This document shows, one piece after another, positions 15,073-22,186 of a stretch of DNA of 23,845 nt. Position 1 is the stretch's first letter, and every line of letters begins with the position of its first letter. The stretch is from Paraclostridium ghonii (GTDB lineage: Bacteria; Bacillota; Clostridia; Peptostreptococcales; Peptostreptococcaceae), in assembly GCF_023653455.1 (NCBI RefSeq), contig NZ_JAKEDR010000042.1, positions 1 through 23,845 on the forward strand, read 5' to 3'. The notes beneath the pieces are model-generated. The model worked only from the letters and a program-made list of their open reading frames with translations. It was not told the origin of the DNA and searched no databases. The translations under genes and the position numbers were made by a program.

Positions 15073-15681
15073 CTATATTAGATTTTTATATTGTTTTAAA
15101 AAGTCTTTTATTGCTTGAGTTAGTATTTCTTGTTTAGTATATTCAGAATTGCTACATAATCTTTCGAATTCTTCCCAGATAGATTTTTCAACTTGTATTC
15201 TAGTACTCTTTAAATTTGTCATATCGAATTTTTCTACTACAATATCTTTTTTCGATTTTTTTGATTTTGGCTGTAATGATTTAATATCTTTAACCGATAA
15301 GTACCAATCATATACTTCACAAAGCTTATCTATATCCTCAGCACTAACATTAACTTTTGCTGGTTTAGCCTTATAAACCTTTGAAGCTTTATCTGCACTA
15401 GATTTTGAACTTTTTTTCGTATTACTGTTAGAAGTAGCATTTTTTTTACCTGCTTTAGTAGTTTTAGTTGAGTCTATAGTTAGCTCTAGTTGTTTTACAT
15501 CATTTTCAATATTATCTTCAACTTTTTTTACATACTTTCCTTTTACTGATTTATATCCATTTTTATTTAAAAAACGTCTTAAAGCTTTTACTTCTGAATC
15601 TAATTGAACCGCTATTTCATCAATTGAGATTCCTTTATTTTGTAGTTTTAAAAACCTCTCCAACTTTTGTTTATCTGTCAT
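15073..15681 (-). CDS. DNA-binding protein: helix-turn-helix, basic linker, ribbon-helix-helix-like end
   Basis: 202 residues; I do not know a named family. The N-terminal part (about 1-48) has a helix-turn-helix pattern, KGISIDEIAVQLDSEVKALRR, followed by NKNGYK. A low-complexity Lys/Ser/Thr/Asn linker follows (about 50-112). The C-terminal part (about 155-202) has STRIQVEKSIWEEFERLC, then YTKQEILTQAIKDFLKQY, which looks like a ribbon-helix-helix (Arc/MetJ-like): a short strand and two helices. Two DNA-binding modules on a flexible tether suggest a regulator or nucleoid protein. GGAGGG precedes the ATG on the minus strand. It lies 87 bases beyond the OmpA-like gene with a terminator between, so it is probably expressed separately. 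Confidence 0.75.
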   Translation of the reverse strand: MTDKQKLERFLKLQNKGISIDEIAVQLDSEVKALRRFLNKNGYKSVKGKYVKKVEDNIENDVKQLELTIDSTKTTKAGKKNATSNSNTKKSSKSSADKASKVYKAKPAKVNVSAEDIDKLCEVYDWYLSVKDIKSLQPKSKKSKKDIVVEKFDMTNLKSTRIQVEKSIWEEFERLCSNSEYTKQEILTQAIKDFLKQYKNLI

Positions 15682-15737
15682 TTTTTATCCCTCCAAACTA
15701 ATCACTATAGATTATAACATGTAATTGGCATTAAATA

Positions 15738-15770
15738 CAAAAAAACTCCAAACGTATATTCGGAGTTTTA
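15738..15770 (-). terminator. Terminator of the MotA/OmpA-like pair
   Basis: AAAACTCC at 15742-15749 pairs with GGAGTTTT at 15762-15769 around a 12-base loop; on the minus strand a run of T follows. It overlaps the stop codon of the OmpA-like gene. Confidence 0.8.
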
Positions 15771-16391
15771 ATCAACATTAACTTCATATTTTATTTCTAC
15801 TCTTCTTGATTTATCTCTATTTATGCTATTGTCATTATTTTTTATAGGTTCAGCTTTTGATCTACCTACAGAAATTATATCTTCTGTTAATTTATCTTTG
15901 TACTTATACTCCCCTATTTCTTCTCCAACAATATAATTTACAACACTAAAAGCCCTCCTTTGAGATAAATCTAAATTATATATATATGTTCCAACATCAT
16001 CTGTATGCCCCTCTACTATTATTTTAGAAATATAATCTCCATAATCTTTATATATAGTTTCAGCATATTTTGGAACAAATATATTTAAAATTTCTTTAGC
16101 TTCTGGCTTTAATTGATCACTGTCTGTATCAAATAATGCAGTTTCTCCAAAAGTTACTTCTCCACTTTCCTTATCGATTTCAATAGGTATTCCATTTTCC
16201 TTTAAAGTTTGCTTTACAGAATTGTTAACATTACTAGCTATACCTTGTTCAACTCCTCCAACCATACTTTCAGAACTAATTAAAACCATTATAACAACCA
16301 TTAAAATAGTTGCTAGTAAATCTGTAAATGTAGGCCAAAAATTACTTTGTTCTTCTTCCTTATTTACAGTTCTTCTATATTTATTTATCAT
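15768..16391 (-). CDS. MotB/OmpA-family membrane protein (stator-like)
   Basis: 207 residues. A short cytoplasmic start is followed by one membrane helix (about 18-42, FWPTFTDLLATILMVVIMVL), with Asp24 placed like the proton-carrying aspartate of MotB, ExbD and ZorB. The C-terminal half is an OmpA-type peptidoglycan-binding domain with VEGHTDDVGT and NLDLSQRRAFSVVNYI. Such proteins anchor an ion-driven motor to the cell wall. The start overlaps the end of the MotA-like gene by 11 bases, so the two are translationally coupled. It is shorter than flagellar MotB, and no flagellar genes are present. Best reading: a non-flagellar MotB/ZorB-like stator subunit; role unknown. Confidence 0.85.
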   Translation of the reverse strand: MINKYRRTVNKEEEQSNFWPTFTDLLATILMVVIMVLISSESMVGGVEQGIASNVNNSVKQTLKENGIPIEIDKESGEVTFGETALFDTDSDQLKPEAKEILNIFVPKYAETIYKDYGDYISKIIVEGHTDDVGTYIYNLDLSQRRAFSVVNYIVGEEIGEYKYKDKLTEDIISVGRSKAEPIKNNDNSINRDKSRRVEIKYEVNVD

Positions 16392-17757
16392 ATTCTATTT
16401 CCTCTTCTTCATCTAATTCAACTTCATCTAATTCATCTAAATCAAAAGTTTGGTTGGGATTATCATATTCTTGATACACTCTATCAATTTTATATTCTTT
16501 AGTAATATCATAATTATCCTTATTTTCAATGTTAGATTTAATTGACATTGCGTTTGTTATATCTAAAGCTTCCTTATATATATCTAAATATTTAAATACT
16601 AGTTCTAATTGATCAATTATGGACTTAGCCTGTGTATCGATTACTTTTGTTAGCTTATTTATATCTACTTTTAAATCTATATTGTTTTCATTTATATTAT
16701 TTTGCTTTATAAGTAAGTTGTTTTCATGAGATATCAATTTCACCATAAGATCTTGTATATTTCTTTCATATAGGGCAAATCCAGCAGTAACATCCCTTAT
16801 ATAATCTTTTATAGCAAGTTGACTTTGATTTGTTGTTTTTATGTCTTTTGAAGATTCTTTTATATTTTCTACTATTTCATTATAAATTTCACTTTGAGAC
16901 TCGTATGTATCAAATAATTTAACAAATTTTAAATTTAGGATACTAAATTGTTTGTCTAGCTTCCTTATGCTTTGATCAAATGTCTTTATAGAATTATTAG
17001 ATCCATTTAACATGTTTCCTAACTGCGCTATAGATGTTATAAAATCATCATTAAAATCATGTAAGTCTTTAGAAATTTTATCAAATCTCTCTATGGCACT
17101 TATTGCCTTGCTAATATCCTTGATGCATACTTTGATTTCATTTAACTTTGAATCTAAAACCTCACCTTTATTATTACTAGACTTAACTGTCATAGTATTT
17201 TCTAGCTTAAGCATCAGTTGTAAAAGGATACTTTCACAATTTCTATGTTTTATATAAGCGTTTATAGCTACTGAACATATTATTCCCACAATGCTTGTAG
17301 CAAAAGCAATTTGCATACTACCTATTGCTAGTGTCATTGAATTTACTATATCTCCTTTATCAATACTTGCAAGAGTTATTGTAAGTCCTACAAATGTACC
17401 TAATACTCCTAACAATATACATAATGATGGAGAGCTTTTAACAGCTTTTATTTCATTTATTATTATTTTATTATCTTTAGAAAAATCAGATATGACTTCT
17501 TCTACAAATGTGTTCATATTTATCTCTGCATATGGATATGTACTTTTATAAGATTCATATTTATTGTTAGCTATTGATACTATATCACTTTCTTCTGGAT
17601 TTAAATTTAGTTCGCTTAATTTTTCTTGTACAAAATCATAAATTTTATTGTTTTTCAATACATTTGTAATTGAATGAATTATTGTAATACCTATAAAAAT
17701 TAGTGTTATAGGGTTTGTAAATATCGATGTAAATAAATTACTTATTATACTTCCCAT
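16381..17757 (-). CDS. MotA/TolQ/ExbB-type proton channel protein with long tail
   Basis: Start at ATG 17757, where AAGGAGG is 6 bases upstream; the frame stays open further but without a ribosome site. The product is 458 residues. Membrane helices lie at about 15-32, 109-131 (LGVLGTFVGLTITL, the MotA/TolQ/ExbB signature) and 145-169. After that comes a cytoplasmic tail of almost 290 residues, largely helical and coiled-coil-like. The final 20 or so residues are extremely acidic (DELDEVELDEEEEIEYD). With the overlapping OmpA-like gene it forms an ion-driven channel pair. The long tail is reminiscent of ZorA in Zorya phage defence, though that protein is longer and its effector genes are not found here. 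A general envelope or signalling role is equally possible. Confidence 0.85.
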   Translation of the reverse strand: MGSIISNLFTSIFTNPITLIFIGITIIHSITNVLKNNKIYDFVQEKLSELNLNPEESDIVSIANNKYESYKSTYPYAEINMNTFVEEVISDFSKDNKIIINEIKAVKSSPSLCILLGVLGTFVGLTITLASIDKGDIVNSMTLAIGSMQIAFATSIVGIICSVAINAYIKHRNCESILLQLMLKLENTMTVKSSNNKGEVLDSKLNEIKVCIKDISKAISAIERFDKISKDLHDFNDDFITSIAQLGNMLNGSNNSIKTFDQSIRKLDKQFSILNLKFVKLFDTYESQSEIYNEIVENIKESSKDIKTTNQSQLAIKDYIRDVTAGFALYERNIQDLMVKLISHENNLLIKQNNINENNIDLKVDINKLTKVIDTQAKSIIDQLELVFKYLDIYKEALDITNAMSIKSNIENKDNYDITKEYKIDRVYQEYDNPNQTFDLDELDEVELDEEEEIEYDK

Positions 17758-17814
17758 ACTAACCTCCTTAATTAATTGTGTTTTAATAATATATATGTAA
17801 ATACTATTTAAAAT

Positions 17815-17862
17815 AGACAAAAAATAAGAAGATGTCTTTATTTTAGATTCAAGACACCTTCT
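17815..17862 (-). terminator. Orphan minus-strand terminator upstream of the MotA-like gene
   Basis: AGAAGATGTCTT (17827-17838) and AAGACACCTTCT (17851-17862) pair with one G-U. On the minus strand the stem is followed by TATTTTTTG, a good terminator, while the plus-strand side has no T run. No minus-strand gene lies before it within 450 bases, so it implies an unseen minus-strand transcript or a leader of the MotA-like gene with attenuation. Confidence 0.6.
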
Positions 17863-18072
17863 AAGATATAAACACTATTTTTATACTCAAACTACTTCTG
17901 ATGAATTTATGGGTTTTATCTTTATTAATTTAGATAACTCAGAAGATAAAGTTTAATGTAGAGAGTATTTTTAATAGTTAAATATTTAATCTTATTAAAG
18001 AATATGAATATATATATAAATATGTTACTTATTTTTGTATAAAAATTATTTTTTAGCTAATACTAGTATTAG

Positions 18073-18208
18073 TTAGATTTTGAAGTTGGAAAGGGTCCAA
18101 TACTCTACTTAAAAGTTTAAGTAACCGTGAGAGATGCAGGATTCCCCGCCCTGCCAAGTCTAATTTAGATAGAAGAGTGTCTTTTTAAGGCACTCTTCAT
18201 TTATTTTT
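18073..18208 (+). ncRNA. Probable structured small RNA of unknown class
   Basis: TTAGATTT (18073-18080) pairs with AAGTCTAA (18156-18163) and closes a multi-branch fold. The inner hairpins are TTGGA/TCCAA (18086-18100, loop AAGGG), ACTTAA/TTAAGT (18107-18122) and GCAGG/CCTGC (18136-18154, loop ATTCCCCGC). The GGG in the first loop can pair with CCC in the last loop, a possible kissing interaction. A strong terminator follows directly. The segment is more GC-rich than its surroundings and has no open frame. It matches none of the riboswitch classes I compared it with, nor 6S, SRP or tmRNA. It could be an independent small RNA or a regulatory leader of the Crp-family gene 126 bases downstream, though that gene has its own promoter. 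Confidence 0.55.
18172..18208 (+). terminator. Terminator of the structured RNA
   Basis: GAAGAGTGTC (18172-18181) pairs with GGCACTCTTC (18189-18198; one G-U), followed by a T-rich tail ATTTATTTTT. Confidence 0.85.
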
Positions 18209-18259
18209 CATATTAAAATTTTAGAAATACACATATACTTAATATTAATATTAAATTCT

Positions 18260-18287
18260 TTGATAATAAGTAATATTAATATATAAT
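18260..18287 (+). promoter_or_regulatory. Promoter of the Crp/Fnr-family gene
   Basis: TTGATA (18260-18265), a 16-base spacer, TATAAT (18282-18287). A perfect palindrome TTAATATTAATATTAA ends just upstream of the -35, and a similar AATATTAATAT recurs in the spacer. These are candidate operator half-sites but may reflect AT-richness. Confidence 0.6.
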
Positions 18288-18333
18288 TTTATTATATGAA
18301 AAGTATATATTGATTATATTTAGGGGGGATGTT

Positions 18334-19008
18334 ATGACAGTTTTAAAAGAATTATGCAATGATTATAGCTTTATAGATAAATTGGATGAATCGGCTAAAA
18401 ATCTTATTGAGTCTAGATTAATAATAGAAGAATTTGATACAAACTCAGAAATAATTACTAGAGGTGAACAATGCAAAGGTTTTTCTTTAATTTTAAAAGG
18501 AATTATAAGAGTGTATAAGATTTCAGATAAAGGAAAAGAAGTGACTCTGTATAAACTTTCTAATGGAGATACTTGTTATCTATCTATTTCTTGTATGTTA
18601 TCAAGTGAAGCTTTTCCCGCATTTGCTGAAGTTATAGAACCTACAAAAATAGTATTTATTCCAATAGATATATTTAATAGATATATATACAATACTATAG
18701 ATTTTCAAAAGTATATGGTGTCAAATTTATTTAATAAATACACAGAAGTTATAAACTTATTAGAAGAGATAGCATTTGAACGTATGGATGTTAGAATTTC
18801 TAAATACTTATTAGATGTGTCTAAAAGAACTAATAATAGCAATTTTTTATATTTAACTCAAGAAAAAATATCTCAAGAATTAGGAACTAGTAGAGAAGTT
18901 GTTACTAGAATACTCACAGATTTTAAAAATAAAGACATAATATCAACTCAAAGAGGAAAAATAACTATCACTAACAGAGACAAATTAATTCATTTAAGTC
19001 AATTATAA
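18334..19008 (+). CDS. Crp/Fnr-family transcription regulator
   Basis: Start at ATG 18334, with AGGGGGG seven bases upstream (an in-frame TTG at 18310 has no such site). The 224-residue protein has an N-terminal cyclic-nucleotide-binding-like beta barrel (about 20-130; EQCKGFSLILKGIIRVYKIS, GDTCYLSISCML) and a C-terminal winged helix (about 160-215; LTQEKISQELGTSREVVTRI). The canonical FNR N-terminal cysteine cluster is absent, and the cAMP-binding residues of E. coli Crp are not clearly kept, so the signal is unknown. The Cys residues in the barrel leave redox sensing possible. It has its own promoter and lies just upstream of the mntP promoter. Confidence 0.9.
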   Translation: MTVLKELCNDYSFIDKLDESAKNLIESRLIIEEFDTNSEIITRGEQCKGFSLILKGIIRVYKISDKGKEVTLYKLSNGDTCYLSISCMLSSEAFPAFAEVIEPTKIVFIPIDIFNRYIYNTIDFQKYMVSNLFNKYTEVINLLEEIAFERMDVRISKYLLDVSKRTNNSNFLYLTQEKISQELGTSREVVTRILTDFKNKDIISTQRGKITITNRDKLIHLSQL

Positions 19009-19016
19009 GATTTAAA

Positions 19017-19045
19017 TTGACTTATACTGACATATTGTGTAAAAT
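19017..19045 (+). promoter_or_regulatory. Promoter of the mntP riboswitch transcript
   Basis: TTGACT (19017-19022), a 17-base spacer, TAAAAT (19040-19045), starting 9 bases after the preceding stop codon. Confidence 0.7.
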
Positions 19046-19074
19046 TATAAAAGAATTGAATAAACTTACTATTC

Positions 19075-19165
19075 TCTTGTTGAGGGAGTAGCTAGCACAG
19101 AAAGTGTGGTTAGATCAACATAATGACTTGTAAAAGTCTGGTCTAATCTTAAATAGCGAGACTCA
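19075..19165 (+). promoter_or_regulatory. yybP-ykoY (manganese) riboswitch
   Basis: The aptamer carries the class hallmarks. GGGAGTAG sits near the 5' side (19084-19091), followed by a variable hairpin, a GATCAACATA/GACTTG...AGTCTGG hairpin region, and TAGCGAGACTC at the 3' side. TGAG (19081-19084) can close the base stem with CTCA (19162-19165), and that same CTCA is part of the following terminator stem. Folding of the aptamer and the terminator therefore compete: Mn2+ binding would free transcription of mntP. This fits the known control of mntP by this riboswitch class in other bacteria. Confidence 0.85.
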
Positions 19166-19200
19166 TACACGATTTTTTCGTGTATAAGTCTCGTTTTTTT
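19157..19200 (+). terminator. Riboswitch-controlled terminator before mntP
   Basis: CGAGACTCATACACGA pairs with TCGTGTATAAGTCTCG (one internal mismatch), ending in seven T at 19194-19200. The left arm overlaps the 3' strand of the riboswitch base stem. Confidence 0.92.
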
Positions 19201-19233
19201 GTGCATTATAAAAAATTAAGGAGGACTAATATT

Positions 19234-19863
19234 ATGAGTTTAATATCAATTTTACTAATGTCGTTTGCTTTGGCTATGGATGCATTTGCAGTATCTATAA
19301 CTAAAGGTATGACAATGAAAAATATAACAATAAAACTAGCTTTTAAAATAGCTTTTTTCTTTGGTCTATTTCAAGGAGTAATGCCATTGATTGGATGGGC
19401 ATTAGGAATTAGCTTTGAAGGATACATAAAAGCATTTGATCATTGGATTGCCTTAATACTACTTTCGTTTTTAGGTATAAAAATGATTTATGAGTCTATT
19501 AAAGGTGAACATGAGGATGAGGTTGCTTTAGCTATTACTCAAGATAATATGCAAAGTGATTTAGATGATAGTGATATAAAAATAAAAGATTTAATAATCT
19601 TATCTATTGCTACTAGCATTGATGCACTTGCAGTTGGAGTAAGTTTTGCATTCTTAAATATATCTATAATACCAGTTGTAAGCGCTATAGCTATAATAAC
19701 TTTTATAGTATGTTTTGTAGGTGTTTTAATAGGAAAACAAATAGGTCCAATGCTAAAAAATTACGCTGAAATTATAGGTGGGGTTATACTTATACTTATA
19801 GGACTTAATATTTTTAATGAACATACAGAATTTTTATCAAATTTTCTTAATTTATTTAAATAA
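19234..19863 (+). CDS. mntP: Manganese efflux pump MntP
   Basis: Exports Mn2+ across the cytoplasmic membrane, protecting against excess. Start at ATG 19234, with AAGGAGG upstream and beyond the riboswitch terminator. The 209-residue protein has about six membrane helices in two related halves with the conserved acidic motifs MDAFAVSITKG (Asp16) and SIDALAVGVSFAF. It is about 20 residues longer than E. coli MntP because of an acidic loop (GEHEDEVALAITQDNMQ, then SDLDDSD, about residues 90-113). The yybP-ykoY riboswitch upstream makes the substrate assignment firm. Confidence 0.95.
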   Translation: MSLISILLMSFALAMDAFAVSITKGMTMKNITIKLAFKIAFFFGLFQGVMPLIGWALGISFEGYIKAFDHWIALILLSFLGIKMIYESIKGEHEDEVALAITQDNMQSDLDDSDIKIKDLIILSIATSIDALAVGVSFAFLNISIIPVVSAIAIITFIVCFVGVLIGKQIGPMLKNYAEIIGGVILILIGLNIFNEHTEFLSNFLNLFK

Positions 19864-19880
19864 TTTTATACAATAATATA

Positions 19881-19940
19881 AAAAATGGATAAAAATAGCT
19901 TGTCGAACATTTGTTCCTAGAAGCTTTTTTACCCATTTTT
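19881..19940. terminator. Bidirectional terminator between mntP and the TPR gene
   Basis: A long interrupted stem: AAAAATGG...AGCTT (19881-19901) against AAGCT...CCCATTTTT (19921-19939), with A and T runs serving both strands. The tip is GAACATTTGTTC, which pairs GAAC/GTTC. Confidence 0.75.
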
Positions 19941-19943
19941 ATG

Positions 19944-21836
19944 TTATTTAGTTATATTTTCTATATTAAATTCTAAGTAGCCATCTACAATCATATGTTT
20001 TAGCTCCCCTTCATATAGATTCTCTATTTTTTCATCTGTATATAGCAAATACTTAGGAACATATAAATCTTCATCTTCAGCAGAATTAATCACTTCAAAT
20101 GGCGCCACAAGTATTTGATCAAAATTTAAAATTAATTTTGGGAGTTTATTAAACACTTCTTCACTATTATCATAGTTTTCTTTTGCTAGTTTTTCATAAG
20201 CTTCAAAACTTTTCTTATAATATAGACTAGCTAACATATATTCACATTTCTTATTTTCAAGTTTAGATCCTTCTTTAAAGTACTTTTCAGCTTCACTATC
20301 TTCATTTAATTTTAGGCTTAATTGACCTAAGTTGAAAATAGATTCTATACAATCTTTTGACCTTGTTTTTTCGTACCAATACTTAGCACTTACATAATCT
20401 TTGTAATAAATGCTATATATAATACCTAACATATGCTGTGAATAGGTATTATCTTCATTTGCTGGAGCTTCAAACAATTTTTTAGAAAGCTCGTAATCTT
20501 CTTTTTCAAATGATATTTTTCCTAAATGTATACGAGCATTTAAATGATCTTTCTCAACAGCTTTTTCATAATACTTTATAGCCTCTTCATAATTTCCTAA
20601 TTCTTCGTATATAATACCTAGTTTATATAAAGATTCAAGATCGTTATTGTTAGATGATCGTTCGTAATAACTAATGGCCATATCAAAGTCTTTTAATTGT
20701 TCGTAGATATTACCTAATTTAACTTGAACTGATGTTAAATCATCTATTTGTTTATAATATTTAATTGCAGCGTTAATATCATCTATCTGTTTATACAGAT
20801 CACCTAAGTTTTCTATAGACTCTCTAAATCCATAGTCTATAGATTTTTCATATAAAGGTATAGCTTCTTCATATATTTTTTCTTCAAATAAAAGCCCCGC
20901 TAGGTTATTAGTAGCCTGTATTAATCCATTATCAGAAGCTTCTTTATAGTATATTTTAGCTGTAGGTAAATCATTATCTTTGTTATAGATATTTCCTAAT
21001 TTGTAACTAGCTAAAACATTATTTTTTTCATGAGCATTTTTGTAATACTTTTTAGCATCTTCATACTCTTCTTGCTCATCGTATATGTAAGCTAATCTAA
21101 AGCTGCATTTTTCATTTCCTTTATCAGCTGCTTTTTTATAATATATTTTAGCTTCTTCATAATTTTGATCCGATTCTAGTAAAAGACCTAAATTATAACA
21201 CGCTTTTTCATATCCGATTTTGTATAATTGTTTATAGTTTGAAATAGCATCTTTATAATCTCCATTTTCTTGGTACATAATAGCTAAATTATATTTAGCA
21301 TGATCATTTCCTAATATAGACCCTTTTTTAAAACAATTAAGTGCATTTTCATAGTCATTTACGCATTTATACAAAACCCCTAAGTTAAAAAGAGCATCAG
21401 ATAAATTACCATCACTAGCTTCTTTTAACCATCTTATAGATTTTTCATATTCTTGTAGTTTAAAATGAATTACCCCTAAATTATTCTGCGCTTTTAAGTG
21501 TCCTAACATTGCTATCTTTTCATACCAATATATAGCATACTCATAAGCTTCTAACTTATAATAAATATTCCCTAAATCATAAGCTGCTTCTTCTATCCCA
21601 CTTTTAAATGCCAGCTTAAGCCACTTTTCACATTCCTCTATATTACCTTCAGAATGATACAATTTAGCCAATGTATATTGAGCTTTATCATAATTGTTTA
21701 ATGAAGCTTGTGTCAATAGTTCAATAGCTTCATTAAGTTTACCTAATTTAATATAAAAATTAGCTTTAGCATACATTACTTTAGGATCAGTTGGGATATT
21801 TTTAATTTTTTTTATTGAAAACTTAATTTTATTCAT
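19944..21836 (-). CDS. Large TPR/Sel1-like repeat protein
   Basis: About 630 residues, cytoplasmic, no signal peptide or membrane helix. After a short basic start (MNKIKFSIKKIKNIP) it is a near-continuous array of about 17 units of 32-34 residues of the pattern A-x2-LGxxYxxxxxYxxAIxxYxKAxxxG, between Sel1-like and TPR repeats. A distinct C-terminal segment of about 80 residues has no repeats (from about residue 550). Such arrays are protein-binding scaffolds. The start is uncertain: ATG 21836 is 12 bases from GGTGGG, while TTG 21842 has ideal spacing (6) and adds two residues. Partners and function are unknown; no secretion or defence genes flank it. Confidence 0.85.
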   Translation of the reverse strand: MNKIKFSIKKIKNIPTDPKVMYAKANFYIKLGKLNEAIELLTQASLNNYDKAQYTLAKLYHSEGNIEECEKWLKLAFKSGIEEAAYDLGNIYYKLEAYEYAIYWYEKIAMLGHLKAQNNLGVIHFKLQEYEKSIRWLKEASDGNLSDALFNLGVLYKCVNDYENALNCFKKGSILGNDHAKYNLAIMYQENGDYKDAISNYKQLYKIGYEKACYNLGLLLESDQNYEEAKIYYKKAADKGNEKCSFRLAYIYDEQEEYEDAKKYYKNAHEKNNVLASYKLGNIYNKDNDLPTAKIYYKEASDNGLIQATNNLAGLLFEEKIYEEAIPLYEKSIDYGFRESIENLGDLYKQIDDINAAIKYYKQIDDLTSVQVKLGNIYEQLKDFDMAISYYERSSNNNDLESLYKLGIIYEELGNYEEAIKYYEKAVEKDHLNARIHLGKISFEKEDYELSKKLFEAPANEDNTYSQHMLGIIYSIYYKDYVSAKYWYEKTRSKDCIESIFNLGQLSLKLNEDSEAEKYFKEGSKLENKKCEYMLASLYYKKSFEAYEKLAKENYDNSEEVFNKLPKLILNFDQILVAPFEVINSAEDEDLYVPKYLLYTDEKIENLYEGELKHMIVDGYLEFNIENITK

Positions 21837-21929
21837 AAACAACTCATACCCACCTTTTGTATTTATCTTATACACATTTTACCATAATATAATATTATTA
21901 TGCCTCTATATTTTATATAAATTGCATAT

Positions 21930-21971
21930 ATTCATGTATTCTGTTAAAATTTATATAATGCTTACATGAAT
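21930..21971 (+). promoter_or_regulatory. Promoter of the 50-residue peptide gene inside a 9-bp inverted repeat
   Basis: TATAAT lies at 21954-21959, with a weak TTCATG -35 17 bases upstream (21931-21936). ATTCATGTA (21930-21938) and TACATGAAT (21963-21971) are perfect complements bracketing the promoter, so a looping or paired-site regulator could act here. Confidence 0.5.
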
Positions 21972-21983
21972 AGGAGGATAATT

Positions 21984-22136
21984 ATGGATTTAGATTTATT
22001 ATTTAAATTATTAGTTTTTATAGTTGTCGCTGGGATAGTTATAAAAAGTGTTAAGCTTATTGGGAGTATAGTATTTAAAATTGCTTTAATAGGGGTTTGT
22101 TTATTAATATTATATAGATTTATTATTCTTATATAA
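21984..22136 (+). CDS. 50-residue membrane peptide, unknown
   Basis: A short gene with its own signals: a -10 box, AGGAGG 8 bases before ATG 21984, an open frame to TAA 22134-22136 and a terminator hairpin 12 bases later. The protein is almost wholly hydrophobic, with two helices (about 8-20 and 25-49) separated by Lys21, Lys24 and Lys32, and no soluble domain. It is divergent from the TPR gene. The family is not recognised. Size and layout resemble small membrane stress or toxin-like peptides, but nothing proves that. Confidence 0.65.
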   Translation: MDLDLLFKLLVFIVVAGIVIKSVKLIGSIVFKIALIGVCLLILYRFIILI

Positions 22137-22148
22137 TATTTGAACATA

Positions 22149-22185
22149 AAATTACCACTGTAATATATACAGTGGTAATTTATAT
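22149..22185 (+). terminator. Terminator of the 50-residue peptide gene
   Basis: Perfect 14-bp stem AAATTACCACTGTA (22149-22162) / TACAGTGGTAATTT (22168-22181), 5-base loop, weak T-rich tail. Confidence 0.7.
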
Positions 22186-22186
22186 A

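Noticed and set aside
15073..17757. Complete Zorya phage-defence system
   Set aside because: Only ZorA/ZorB-like genes are present. No ZorC, ZorD, ZorE, ZorF or ZorG-like nuclease or helicase is in the window, and the next gene is separated by a terminator.
15768..17757. Flagellar MotA/MotB stator
   Set aside because: The MotA-like protein has a TolQ/ExbB-type three-helix layout with a long acidic tail, and no chemotaxis or flagellar gene is near.
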